Source: Phytophthora colocasiae
Taxonomy: Eukaryota > Oomycota > Peronosporomycetes > Peronosporales > Peronosporaceae
Assembly (NCBI GenBank): GCA_018806915.1
Contig: JAGKQI010000034.1
Location: forward strand, 310,001 to 374,000
Direction of reading: 5' to 3'
Length of the DNA stretch: 64,000 nucleotides
A program made the position numbers and the translations under genes. The notes under the pieces were generated by a model. It had not been told where the DNA came from. It did no database searches and saw only the letters and a list, made by a program, of their open reading frames with translations. This document shows, in pieces, positions 30,977 to 42,600 of the stretch; the stretch's first letter is position 1; every line of letters starts with the position of its first letter.

Positions 30977-31434
30977 TATAAACTTCATTTGTCTGTCAAA
31001 TTTCACAATGAAAGTTGACAATAGCAAAAACCGGAGCTCTCCTTGAGGAGAGCCCTGTGATCCATTGACGATCGACGTGTGGTTGAGTGTGTCGCTCACA
31101 ATCAACCCATGAGCGCGGGGATACTGGTGGAAGCCCATATTGTAGACAAGTGCTGCCTCTTTGCCAACAAACTTGGCTGCAGCTTCCTCTAGTTCAGTAT
31201 GCAACGGGGTCATACCGAATTTCATCGCCGGAACGGAACAAGCTAAGGGCCAGTCTTAACCGCGTGCCGTGAGTGCCGTGCCGTGCCAGCGGGTAGGGGT
31301 AGCTGCGTGCCGCCGACGTGGTTTGGAACGAATGCATCCGTGCCTTTTCGTTATATTACCACGGCCCTACAAGATACTTTACGAAATCTTCCCGCCAGAA
31401 GATCACTTGTGCTTAAGAGAAGGCAACGACGCCT

Positions 31435-32486
31435 ATGCCTACCGACGCTGCCGTTGAAACTCGTGACCCTGCTGCTCCCTCGAGTGGCGCTGCTGAAGGT
31501 GCTGCTTCCGATTCAGCTGTGTCTCTCCTGTGGACGGTGGTGAATCCAGGGAAAGTAGCTGCTCCGACGTCGAATGACTACAATGAGTGGAACACGGACC
31601 AGCTTCGCAAGGAGTGCAGTTTCGCATGAACAGGAAGACACCAAATGCGGAGCGAGTCCAGCGCCTGAAGGAATTCGACTCCCTCCATCGGACCCTGGTC
31701 GACGCGGCCCTGGAGTCTGTCGCTGAATCGCCAGGGAGTGCTGCATGCACAATTCGTTTACTGACAATTCTGTTCTCGGATCAGTTTGCTGTTCGATTTG
31801 CCCAAACTGGGGACAAGCTAACTCGCCAGCAGCTAGACGCCGGGGAGAAGCAGAGCAGCACGTCATTTTGGCGCGAGGTAACGTCCGAATTCAATTCAAA
31901 TCGCACCGACTTTAATGAGCTCGTGAGTGATGACGTGCGTTTCGACGCTACTGACATATCCGTCATTGTCATCCACATCGTCAGTAATCTCTACGAGATG
32001 TGGAAGGATGTTAACATGAAGTACCAGAAGGCTATGATAAATTTTACCAAGTCCGGGGAGCAGGATCACGACTTTTTTGGCTACTGCAGTGGATCTCTCG
32101 ATGTGTTTTACCTTCGCGAGTACTTAGAAGTGAAGCACGATCTGACTAGCTTTGTAGATGGGGGGCTACGCGATGAGGACACCTTTGACTCGCTCAAGCG
32201 TGTTCGTACTGAATGCAATGTTAAAGACATTGAGCAACAACCACCGATGAAGAAGAAAAAGAGCGACGTTTCTGATGCGATTAACGCTTTAGCTGCAGCT
32301 ATTACGCCTCCAGGACCAACCGTTGTCGAGAGACTGATGAAGTTGTACATTTTGATCAAGCAGGTAGAGGACCGCATACACGAACTCCACGCACAGGGAG
32401 AAACCGACGAGCTTCTTGACCAGAGCAGCAAGCTATACCGCGATAAGCTGGCGCAGCTGCAGTTGGAATTCAGCAACGAGAAGTAG
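31435..32486 (+). pseudogene. Harbinger Myb/SANT-like accessory protein, one frameshift
   Basis: The ATG at 31435 opens an Ala-rich N-terminus, then WTVVNPGKVAAPTSNDYNEW and NTDQLRKE. At about 31612-31622 the frame shifts, and the rest (RKTPNAERVQRLKEFDSLHR ... to the stop at 32486) continues as about 290 residues. The C-terminal half has a basic patch (MKKKKSD) and a terminal coiled coil (LMKLYILIKQVEDRIHELH...KLAQLQLEFSNEK). In PIF/Harbinger elements a second gene encodes a Myb/SANT-type DNA-binding partner needed for nuclear import and end binding; position, convergent orientation and composition fit that role. The SANT helices are not clear enough to prove it. Confidence 0.6.
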
Positions 32487-32514
32487 GAAACGTAGCCATA
32501 ATCAGTTGATGTTC

Positions 32515-33874
32515 CTACCCACGTTCCTTCGCGGCACGTTTGACATTGTAAGACGGACGAATAATTTTTTTCTTCCTCAACTTCTCGACGTAGGCATTCC
32601 GAAGCAGCTCCGATTCAGATGTTTGTTCTGGGTAGACTTGAGTAGAGTCATACATCGCTCGATACGAAGAAGTATCTTCATGACTGACGGTCGTGTCGAA
32701 AGCGATAGGAACGGCAACATGACTAGACAGAACTGGTGCCAAGTCTTCATCGTCATCGATATCACACTCACCATTCTCGATTATCCTTTCGTCGATACAG
32801 TAGTTGTGCAAAATGCACGCTACATGCACAACCTTTTTTTACATTTTTCATGCTCACTCGAAGCGGCGACTTGAAAATACGCCATTTGTTCACCAGCAAT
32901 CCGAAAGCCATCTCAACTCGAATGCGGAGCTGACTCAAATGAAAATTGAAGCTGTCACGAAATGGATTCTTTTTCAAATCGCCCAGTTGTGGTCGGGTAA
33001 ACGGAGTGAGTAAGTTGTTACTATTCGAGTAGGCATTGTCACCCGCAAGAAAGAGGCCAGCAGGAAATGATTCTGTAATACTGGAGACACTCCATCTCAT
33101 GAAAGCAAGCGAATCGCCCATTCCACCTGGACTAGCACAGCATATTGCTGTGAACCGGCTGCGATGGTCAACGGCAGCCTGCACGTTGACACCATATCTC
33201 TGGTAGTGACCAAAGAAAAATGATGATACGCGGTTAACTTCGCGACGGCGTGGAACTTGTATGTTGGACAACCAACCATCAATGGCACCGACACACCCCA
33301 CCAGCGCTCGCTGGTTGCTCAGACCGGCAAAAGCTGCCGCCGACCTTCTCTGCTGGTACTCCGTATCTGGAAATTGAAGTTGGAGCTCACCAGAGGCTTG
33401 TATAGCGTCCATTACTTGGTGAACAGAGATGTAGAATGCCGACTTGCTCACACCGGATAGAGCACGAACAGGATGAAAGGAGAATCCGGCTAGCCACGAA
33501 ATAAACATCTGCACCTTGTTAACAGGAGAAATTGGCTGAGCGCCTCCTGTTCTCCGACGGGATTGATCCTCATCGACCAGCAGACACGGAGCAAGCAGTC
33601 GCGTAAGCTTTTCAAATGATCTCAACGACATGCGGTAATACTGTTTGAACTGTCCCTCCAGCAGAAGCAGGTTCGCGTGGTGTTGCCACACAACGCGCTG
33701 CCGTTCTAGGCAGGGCTTCCGCGCATCACCACCTTCTGCCTCGAGCATCTGCAGCACTGCAGCGACCACGACGATTCTTCGCTCCATGAGAATACGAACA
33801 AACGGTCGCGAAGATATCGTGTAAACTACTACCGCAAAGGCCACGGCACACGGCACTTGCAATTGCCATGGCAC
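32515..33874 (-). pseudogene. Harbinger (HARBI1-like) transposase, one frameshift
   Basis: The frame from 33874 gives 368 codons. The real start is probably a later Met such as the one in MERRIVVVAAVL. The DDE domain is complete: VGCVGAIDGWLSNI (first Asp), LFLAGDNAYSNSNNLL (second Asp) and LRIRVEMAFGLLVNKW (Glu). It is preceded by the family's QYYRMSLRSFEKLTRLL and ISWLAGFSFHPVRALSGVSKSAFY segments. At about 32845-32855 a run of A (T on the plus strand) shifts the frame; the downstream frame resumes with VACILHNYCIDERIIENGE and ends at 32515, which is the normal C-terminus. One extra base in the run explains the break, so either a recent mutation or a sequencing error is possible. Confidence 0.85.
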
Positions 33875-33978
33875 TTCGAAGTGCCGTGCACGGCACTTTC
33901 ACGGCACTCCCAACCCTACCCCCAACTCGAACGAGCCAATCAGATGCGAGCTGGCACAAGTGCCGTGCCATGGCAGGC

Positions 33979-34013
33979 GGTTAAGACTGGCCCTTAGGGC
34001 CAGTCTTAACCGG
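33979..34013. repeat. Palindromic junction of two Harbinger termini
   Basis: The right terminus of the Harbinger element reads GGTTAAGACTGGCCC; it is followed by TTA and then GGGCCAGTCTTAACCGG, a second terminus in the opposite orientation. No element follows the second terminus: LCB2 pseudogene sequence starts directly. It looks like a stump left by an earlier insertion or an aborted excision. Confidence 0.8.
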
Positions 34014-34171
34014 ACAAGGAAAACTGGTCGACAGTCTGGAAAACATCCCGACTGCAAGTGCTCATCCAGTCATCCGCGAAGCCTAAGTAGTGTAGGACCC
34101 CACGTTCAAACAACGTTGCGGTGGCTCGTCCAAATGGAGAAAGGTCTTATTGACTATCGTGCAGCTCGCGA

Positions 34172-34334
34172 TCTGTACGTCACTTTTGGCTGCTTACGTG
34201 ACATCGCTGGCAGCATTTCGGGCATCTCTCGATATCAACAAGAGAGAAACACACCACCTGGCTTGGCCAAGCTGCTGAGTTATCGAGAAAAGTTCTTCAT
34301 TCGTCGCATGTACCACCGAATCCAGGATGGCGGG
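34172..34334 (+). pseudogene. Inverted N-terminal segment of LCB2 copy 2
   Basis: On the plus strand this stretch encodes TFGCLRDIAGSISGISRYQQ, then LAKLLSYREKFFIRRMYHRIQD, which corresponds to residues about 25-75 of the intact LCB2 copies. Sequence on both sides encodes LCB2 on the minus strand (MDAEQVPWYPAI at 34326-34361 and DEPPQRCLNVGSY below 34137). A local inversion of about 160 bp therefore occurred inside the pseudogene. Confidence 0.85.
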
Positions 34335-34361
34335 GTACCAGGGCACTTGTTCAGCGTCCAT

Positions 34362-34883
34362 CGTGAAATGTTGGGATGCGAGCACGTGAGCTTGAGCCGG
34401 GTGATTTTGCAATGGGACGGTGTGCCGACTGCGAGACGTTTGTTGTAGCAGGCTGCCGTAAACTTTGAAAAGAGAGTTAAAGAGTAGTGTACAAGGACCA
34501 AGTCATGAAAACAATTGATAAACCTTGTATTGATTTCGAGATACAAGTGATACAACAAGTGTAGGTTTGCCAGCATGCGACGATTTGCGCTAATTCACTC
34601 ACAAATGCGTTCCTCATCATGCATTACATTGGTAAGCAAGAGAAAGCAATCTTGTACTTCAGTTTAGGATACACAGGTAAGATTCGGCAAGCATTGACAA
34701 GCACTCATAAAAACCAGATGATGTACAGATTTCTAAGCGCCTTGCATTTATTAGCAGCACAACACTAACCGAATCGCAACCGAGATGCTGCTACCCAGCA
34801 GCTATTTAGCACAAGCGCAGATCAAGACGAGAAAAGGAGCAGCCCCTATTTGATAAAAGTTCTCGCCTACCACTCGGCTATAT
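34362..34883. other. Spacer between LCB2 copies 2 and 3
   Basis: About 520 bp with no supported gene. It should contain the former promoter of copy 2 and the 3' untranslated region and polyadenylation signals of copy 3. Confidence 0.4.
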
Positions 34884-36423
34884 CTACGAGTGCGCCTTCT
34901 TCTCAAAGCGGATGTTGCACAGGTCCGAGACTTCCTTAAGTGCCACAAGAGCAGTGTCCATATCCTCTCGCGTGTGAGCTGCCGAGACGCAGAAACGAAC
35001 GCGAGCGAGCAGGAGTGGCGTTGCAGGGAAACCAACCGTCACCACGGCCAAGTTGCGCTTCAAGCACTGGCGAGAGAATTCTCCAACCTTGGACATGTGG
35101 TACAACATCACTGGAATCACAGGCGAGTCGAAATCTCCGAGTGTGATCACTCCCATGTCGATCAGCTTCTGACGAAAGTAGTTGCTGTTCTCACGCAATG
35201 AGTCAATTTTCTTGCGACCAATATCCGTTCCGTCCCAGCCAGCAATAATGTTCAACGCCGTCAGGATCTGTTGGGCAATGACTGGGGACAAACTCGTCGC
35301 GTAGATAGCACCAGCGCTTGAATTTCGGATGAAGCTGATGATCTCCTCAGACGCAGCGATGTATCCGCCCATTCCACCGAAACTCTTGGAGAACGTGCCC
35401 ATCAAGATGTCGATCTCGCTCGGGTCCACGCCAGCATATTCGCAGATTCCGCGACCGGTAGCACCCAGAGCACCAATACTGTGGGCTTCATCTACGTAGA
35501 TGTACGCCTTGTACTTCTTCGTAACGTCCACCATCTCACGAAGACGGACGATCTCTCCTTCCATCGAGTAGATTCCCTCGATCATTACAATGATCTTCTT
35601 CCAGGGGCGGTGGGTACGTGGCTGGCCTTCGGCGATCTTGGTGCGTAGAACCTTCTCCAAATGCTCGGGGTCGTTGTGCTTGAACACACCGACTGAAGCA
35701 CCCGACGCACGTGCACCATTCACAATAGAAGTATGGTTTAGTGCGTCACTCAAGATGAGCGTCCCCTTGCCCGTGAGCGCCGGGATGCTGGTGGCATTGG
35801 TAGCGTATCCCATGTTGTACACAATGGCCGACTCCTTGCCAATGAATTTGGCCAGTGTATTTTCCAAAGAGACGTGAACAGGGGTGGTGCCGAATTCCAT
35901 AGGGGGAACAGTGGACGCCAGGGCAAACTGCTTAACAGCAGGGAACACCTCCTTGCTGCACGTGTTCATCCAGTCATCAGCGAAGCCCAGGTAGTTGTAC
36001 GAGCCCAAGTTCACGCAGTGCTGGATGCATCCGTCCTTGTTGTGCAGTGTCTTGTTCTCGTCCACCGAGTAGCGCTCAATCAGGTCGATTTGTGCACCTG
36101 CATTACAGAGGGGGGGGGTAGCATATAAACATGCAGCAGGTCAATTAAGAGGGATGTACTATTGAAATCAAGAGCATTAGCCAACCTGGAGAACCAGCCA
36201 CGGGGCGGTTGAAGACATCCTGCAGACGGTGGTAAATGCGCTTCGTGTAGAAGTTCTCAAAGGCCACAAGCAGCGGCGCGTAGCCCTTCTTCGCATTGTC
36301 CGAGTACCGCGAACCGCCAAAAATACTTCCTGCGTGATCACGCAGGTGTCCGAAGGTGATGAGAATGGCATATTGGATGTAGCACAGGATGGCCGCAGCC
36401 CACGGCACGTGCTCGGCCGCCAT
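34884..36423 (-). CDS. Serine palmitoyltransferase subunit 2 (LCB2), copy 3 with one intron
   Basis: Exon 1 36423-36186 (ATG at 36423, MAAEHVPWAAAILCYIQY) and exon 2 36097-34884 are joined by an 88-bp GT-AG intron in phase 1. Together they encode about 483 residues. The same landmarks as copy 1 are present: N-terminal membrane segment, CVNLGSYNYLGFADDW, VYNMGYATNATSIPAL, YVDEAHSIGALGATGRG, and GTFSKSFGGMGGYIAA with the PLP lysine. Over the C-terminal two thirds copies 1 and 3 are nearly identical even at the DNA level, with long stretches lacking differences, while the N-terminal 100 residues differ more; this suggests gene conversion. The role is as for copy 1. It is divergent from the giant scaffold gene, with 208 bp between start codons. 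Confidence 0.93.
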
Positions 36424-36631
36424 GAGTGACGCAGGGGGGCGAACGGAGCTGCTGGACGGAGGACGCTTTTGGACTATGTGGTCCCTTCCAAAAATGCTGA
36501 GAAAAAACAGCGCATTTTTAACCAATAATACTGAAGTGAAAAAGAGCGCGTAATCAAACCGCTGTATTCGGTATATACCGGTATTAGATTGTGTGAAACG
36601 ACGCAAGGAGCTCCGAATCGGATGTAGCTTG
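36424..36631. promoter_or_regulatory. Short bidirectional promoter region
   Basis: This 208-bp spacer separates the divergent start codons of LCB2 copy 3 and the scaffold gene. The sequence GTATATACCGGTATTAG near 36570-36587 is the most AT-rich part. No further motif can be claimed. Confidence 0.4.
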
Positions 36632-39600
36632 ATGTTGGCGCCCGTGTCGCCGCGAATGACGCGCTCTCCCCAGTCGCGCCACCGAAAGCGTCGGCTGCTG
36701 GAGGCAACACAGCACGTGTCACCTCCTTCCGAACGACAGCTGGTAGAGAGCCTGGCGGTTCAGTCTTCTACGATAACTTACGTCGATCAAACTGAGGTTG
36801 TCAATGCCAGTGTTCGTGTGTTGCGCAATGTCAAGAACAGCGTCTATTTGCGTGGTGAGATTGCTACCAATGCTACATCAGTGTGTTGATATGTAATTGT
36901 GGATGAATTAATTGTTGCAGCGTTGGCTGCGAGGGCGCTTGGGCTGTTAATGCATGAGAGTAGGCCATTGGCGGCTCGATTGCGACTCGAGACGGAGGGG
37001 CTCGTGGACGCTCTGTTGCAGCTTGTGGGCTATTGTCGCCGCAGTAACATCCAGACAGCGGACACGAGGCGCGTACACGTTAACTGTTGTCTGGTTATTT
37101 CGCTGCTGATGCAAGGTACGAGATGCTCCAGGTGAGAGAATGGAAAGCCGGGAGTAAAGTTGTTTAGAAGCAAAATGACGATTTGTTTTTTTCATGCTGC
37201 AGCTCCTGCAGAACATCAGCATTTGCAATTAGTTGTGGCACTAGACTCAGATCTATTGGCCTTAAAGCCGCAGCCTTCCGAACGAGAAAGCGCAAATCTT
37301 CTTCTGACAGTTGCTGGTCGGCCGGAAAGTGGAGATACGTCGAGGTTCGCTGGTGACGATAATGCAGTAACGTCTGGTACGAACAGTCTTGAGTTTCTCT
37401 CAAATACGAAAAAGAAGAAAAAGAGACAGCATCCAGGTAGACGATCGCCATCCCCACCTCGACCGACGGGGAGCACAAACCAGCTCTCTCCTCCTCGCCA
37501 GCAGCGCCGCAAGGTTGCGTGGCATGACCATGCTTCTAGTGCTATCTGCGACGATGGAGATGTGCATGAGCCTCTTCCTGGGCGAAGTTATGGTGATCAA
37601 GCGCTCGAACGGGCCACAGGCGGAAATCTTGCGGTAGATGTCGCTGGACGGGAGACGCCGAAACGAATATTCAAGATGGATCGTCACCGACTGGTGACAC
37701 CAGTGTTTCCTCGCCAGTACATCATGGACCCGCTGTTATCTCCATTGCCGGTTATTCAGCCTACCGGTGGCCATCGCATGTCTGGAGGTGAGGTGATTCT
37801 TGAGCAAGAAGCGAGTCAAAGGACAAGTCAAGAAAAAGTGTATCACCCTGCATCAGAAACGCTTTTGCATCCGAAACACATGCTGGAGATCTTTCGCACT
37901 GGTCGAATGCCTCTTGCGTCTCCAGCGTATTTCCACCAGCATTTACGAGACGGTGGTGAAGGTGATAACGGAAAAGTCGAGAGGCAAGCAGCTCCCAGTC
38001 GACTTCAGGTTACCCGCTGGGATCAGTGGGATAAGGAACACCAACAGAGTGAAGATGAGAGCGAGCGTGCGGCAACTACAGCGGTGACAATTGTACCAAG
38101 GATTTCTTGCCCACTTAATGGCAATACAGTGAGAAAAGCTACTGTAACCAGCCCAACAGCGAAGAAGAAGATCCCACAACCTGAAGAGGATGAGCCAACG
38201 ACACCAGCGTTGAAGCGCCAGAGATTACGGGAAATCTTGAGCTCTCCTGTGGAACCAAACGAGCAAAATATACGGCAACTACGAGCTCTAGCCCAACGAG
38301 TCAATAGATCAGTTATGACGTCGCTGGATTCCGAGATCGTGCGTGTAAGGCATGAAGAGCACCTAGCGCGACAGGAAATGCACTCAATGATTCAGCAAGA
38401 ACGCGAGCGTTTGCCACTCAAGTTCCTATTTCAGTTGCCTGGAGGTGCTGCATATTGCCGGCATCGAATGCGACGTGCTATGGCTCTCTGGATCCTTGAA
38501 TTCGAAGATAATCAGCGACGAATGGCTCTCATGCAGTGGAAAGCAATGGTAGAGCACGTGCGTTTCCTTGAGCGAGGAGAGGAATACCATCGTCAGGCAG
38601 TTAAAAAACGACTCAAAGTGGCGATTGAGTACGTGCTTCGTGGGTATCAAGAACAAGGCCTTCGAAAGTGGTTAGAGACCACCCAGATACTCATTTGGCG
38701 TGACCGAGATTCAGCAGTCAGACTCATTCAGGTGGAGATCCGTCGACACTTCGGTCGAGAACGTTTCTTAGCAATTCATCATCGTCATCCATTTGCAGGC
38801 CCTGTACTACGTGACATTTACCTCGCACCAGTTCGTACAGAGCTTCCGTTCCGGATTCCGGATGAGGTTCGTAACCACAGACGAAGTCTATGGCGAGCGG
38901 CTGAGCTGGTGCAGGGTGTGTACCGCTACCGTCGATTCCGTATTGCGCTTGGTCGTTACCGTGTTGCAGCTATTAAACTGCAAGCCCACCAGCGGATGCG
39001 ATCAGCCCGTTCGCGTTACCATCGTCATAGGAGAAAGATCATCCTGATCCAGTCGCTAGTTCGAATGCGAGTTTGTCGTGATGCGTTCTTAACTCTTCGA
39101 AACGCAGTGATGCTCGTCCAAGCAGTCTTTCGTACCGTGCGGATGCGACGTTTACGTCGATTAGTGCTTTGTGCGCAACGGAAAGAAAACGAACGTATGC
39201 TGTCCAGCATTGTACTGCTACAGCGAGTGGGTCGTGGATTTCTAGGGAGACTAGCAGCTCGAGAACTTCGACTTGCTCGAGACCAGGAGTGGCACGCAGC
39301 TTTAATCTTTCAACGTTGCTGGTACAAGCGAAACAATGAGTGGTCAACCTTCCTGTTGTTAGGTTGTCTACGTGAAAAAGAGAACGAGGAGCGAGCTTTT
39401 GAAGCCCAAGTGCTGGCGTACAAGAGAAACCACATGGCCCGGGTGATCAGGCACGCGTGGGTGGGTTTCCTGACTGCTAAAAGGAACAAAGCTGCCGAGT
39501 TCATTCAGCGAAATGTACGACGCCATGTAGCCCAGAAATTTGTCGAGCTCATGCGGCGGCAGAAGATGGCACATCGACGGATAAAGTGGTTCTTTCGCGT

Positions 39601-42600
39601 TCGTCATGCTCATCGTATCTGGACGGCGAGATATCTGCAGTTCTGGTGGCTTAAAGCTGTTCCCGGACGACTTCGACATCATTTATTTGTCCGTCGAATG
39701 GAGGAGGAGCTGGAGGCTCGACGGTGTCAATATGAGCGGGAGGAAACAGCTTCTTCTCGAATACAAGCGTTGGTACGTGGTCACAATGGGCGAGTAATGG
39801 CACAGCGTGAGCGATCTGCCCGTTCCATTCAGCGTGCAATTCGCGTGCATTTAATGCGGAAGCACTTCAGGGAAGAGATGGCTAGGATCCGAGCACTCGT
39901 ATCCCTTCAAACAGTGGACAAATGCATCGGCACTGCCCTGCAGAGCGTGGTGGAATCCACGATGAAGCTGTTCAATGCTTCTGCATGTAAAATCCAGCGT
40001 CTTGTCCGTGGTTGTCAGTGTCGAATACGCATCATGAGGAGCATCGTCTACACTGAGTTACGAACACGAATGGCGGTGCGGATTCAGCTCAAATGGCGGC
40101 AAAATGCCCATCAACGGGCAGCTCGGAAGCTCTTGCACGCCCAGAAGCGGAAACAAACGAATCCGTTCCGACTGGAGACGTCTTTGAGTGTCATTATCGC
40201 CAAGATGCTGTCTTTGTCAGCAGCGTTTTACGATCCAGACGATGAGCTTCGGGGGATGTCGGTGCTGGAATGGCTTCGCCGGCTTGGGCTTGGTACAAAA
40301 TACAGCGAAATGTTCCAGAAGAATCGGTGGATCAATTCTGTTGGGCCGGTAGATGCACTCAAGCGGCTTCGAGAGCTCAATTACGATGCGTGCGAAGAAA
40401 AACTCGAGAGTATTGGCGTTCGTGATCCAGAAGATACCCAAGTGATGATAACCAACCTGTTCGCCTACCAAACAATTCAAGAGACGAAGGTGCAACGCAG
40501 GGTATTGGCACAAGCCAAAGCGGAGCAATTACCGCTTAAACGCAAAAGCGATTTCAGCCAGAAACACCTTCAGAAGTGCATCGTGATACAACAGAAGTGT
40601 GAAGATATACTGGACGAAATCCTTCAAGAAGCGAGCGAGTTCCGGAATCCTCCAAAAGCTGTACGAGACAGACAAGCTGCTTGCACCCGTGAGCTTGAAG
40701 AAGCTGTAAAGAAAACAGTGGAAGCTCATGCCAAGTGCGAATCTTCATCAGCTCTACACGCTGCACATGCACGTGACGTCACGACGCAGCAACAGCAATT
40801 CACTTCACGACAGGAGCCCAAGGAAATCTCAGCAGTGCACAGTCTACACAGTTTAAGACTCATCGACCATCTTAACGTAGCTCGGGAGTTATTTATCGAG
40901 CGATTTCCTGGCCTGGACGCTCGTGCGTTGTCATTTGTTAGTGCTCTCGAGGAAAATCAAGTTACGAGATGGCAACTCCAGCGCTTCTTTGACTCATGTA
41001 CGACAATCTCGGAGGTGAAGCAGAGCATGAAAGAACTTACGTTCTTCTCTTTCGAAACGGAGGTCAAAAGGCACGATCATGCGCGGTTCGGCCAGTGCGC
41101 AGATATTCTCCAATACGGACACGAACGGGTCGCTGAACTCCTTGGTATTTCAATGGAGGTGATGGTTCTTGGAATTCATAACGCGAAGGAACCTGTAGAA
41201 GAATTCTCCCTGCTTGAACGTACACTGCTTGGTACTATTTCAGCATCGAGAAACACTCGTGGGAATCAAGAAAAAGCCAAACTTTGGCGAATTGGAGCTG
41301 ATACCATCTCCAAAATGAATGCGACAACTATAAAAGTGCAGAGTCTTTGGCGTCGACGGGCTGGGAACAAATTAGTGGAAGGGATACGAGCCAATCGACG
41401 GCATCAAGAAATACGCGAGCAATACATTACCGAGTTTCACACAGACCACGTTACTCCCGTCTGGCAATCGGATCGTAAAAAGGAACAGGAAGCCTTGGAC
41501 GCTTGGCTAGAGGGGGAGGCGAAAGCACACCGAATGCGACTTCTGTACAACATTTTGCGCTATCCATACGTCGAGGAATGGGATAACGAAGCTCAAACGT
41601 ATGTGTACGCAACGTATTCTTACCAAAACAGTGACACTGTAGCAGATGATCAACAAGCATTCGAACCAACGCCAACCCGATACTTCGTCATGGAGAAACC
41701 GACCTATAGTATTGACGAAGAAGACAAAGCCATCCGAATTCAAGCTCAGACTCGTCGTTTTCTGGCCCAATGTCATCTTCAAGAGCTGCAACGTTTGCAC
41801 CGCCGAGAACGTCGGCGTGCCTTGCTAGAAGCGGAATGGGATAATTCTCGCCAAGAGCGCTCGCAACTGCTGACTCTGAAATTCCAGTTCCAATTTCGCA
41901 ATAATTCACAGGTGAGAACGTGGTTGAACACTCGAGTCAAATCCAAGCCTTCCAACGTGGCAGCCTTATCACCATCCAAACTTACCAAGAAGTTCGTCGA
42001 ATCGCCCAAAGCAAAATCACCAACGAAGGACCAGAGAGGGGAAAGCAGTAAGAGCCAAGAGAACGCAACGCAACGTGTTCATGTGCATTCCAAACTGAAT
42101 GCAGCTGTCGAAGCGCTAGCACCACACTATCATGCTAGTGTGCGTACTGAGCATCGCCGTAATTGGAGTTTCCCGGCTAATTCTCGTCCTGACAACGCAC
42201 ACGGCAGAGCGATCGTTCGTCTCGTGGAACAGCTACCGCTTTTCTATAGACAAACGGCGCCGGAATTACTGACAACCAGCAGCTTACGATACACCAAGAT
42301 GGCTTTGCGATTCGGCTGGGAAGAAGTCACGGCAAGTGCTCCATCAGGTCCGGCGTATTTCTTCAACAAGGACACGCTGGAAACGGCATGGGAAAGCCCT
42401 AATTATTCGTTCCAGGAACAATTCGCAGCTATCCGAATCCAAGCGCTCGCTCGAATGCTTTTAGCCATTAACACGCGTGAAAGGGAACTTGAGGCCATCT
42501 CGTTTGTGACCTCTGTTCAAGAATCCATCCAACGAGCGGCACGTGTAGGTTGGGTAGGTTATTCACTGGAAGGAATGACTTCAGCGGTGTTTCTGAGTAG

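Larger units (their letters stand above)
30036..31055 (+). mobile_element. Merlin-like (IS1595/ISXO2-type) DNA transposon, internally deleted
   Basis: The 1,020-bp element has perfect 68-bp terminal inverted repeats (30036-30103 and 30988-31055). Each end starts with a palindromic hairpin, GGGCTCTCCTCAAGGAGAGC. It carries two transposase fragments on the plus strand. No target-site duplication is visible: the flanks end in CCCGAGT and start TGTGATCC. The host LCB2 pseudogene has also lost about 110 codons at this point, so a deletion next to the insertion probably removed one flank. Confidence 0.8.
31247..33993. mobile_element. PIF/Harbinger DNA transposon, full-length structure
   Basis: The 2,747-bp element has 16-bp perfect terminal inverted repeats, GGGCCAGTCTTAACCG (31247-31262) and its inverse (33978-33993). 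It is flanked by TAA on the left and TTA on the right, both of the TWA type used by Harbinger elements. GC-rich subterminal repeats of GTGCCGTG and its complement are clustered inside both ends (about 31262-31320 and 33835-33975). The two genes converge: a Myb-like accessory ORF (+) and the transposase (-). It sits inside the LCB2 pseudogene. Immediately to the right is an extra TIR copy (33997-34013). Confidence 0.9.
29520..34361 (-). pseudogene. Serine palmitoyltransferase subunit 2 (LCB2) copy 2, disrupted
   Basis: Fragments of LCB2 in the same orientation as its neighbours can be followed: a start at 34361 (MDAEQVPWYPAI), DEPPQRCLNVGSY at about 34080-34135, DDWMSTCSRDVF at about 34035-34075, PAMKFGMTPLHTELEEAAAKFVGKEAALVYNMG at about 31130-31230, NHTSIVNG at about 31060-31090, GVDPSEIDILMGTFSKSF at about 29975-30030, and GLVTLGDFDSPVIPVMLY to RVRFCISAAHT at about 29605-29790. 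The gene is broken by a Merlin-like element (30036-31055), a Harbinger element (31247-33993), frameshifts, an A-rich expansion near 29970-29980 and an inverted N-terminal segment (about 34172-34334). The segment between NHTSIVNG and GVDPSEI (about 110 residues in the intact copies) is missing at the Merlin insertion. It is non-functional. Confidence 0.9.

Noticed and set aside
36423..36606. Extension of LCB2 copy 3 upstream of the chosen ATG
   Set aside because: The upstream frame is open for about 60 codons but does not resemble LCB2 N-termini; copy 1 begins at the equivalent MAAEHVPW methionine.
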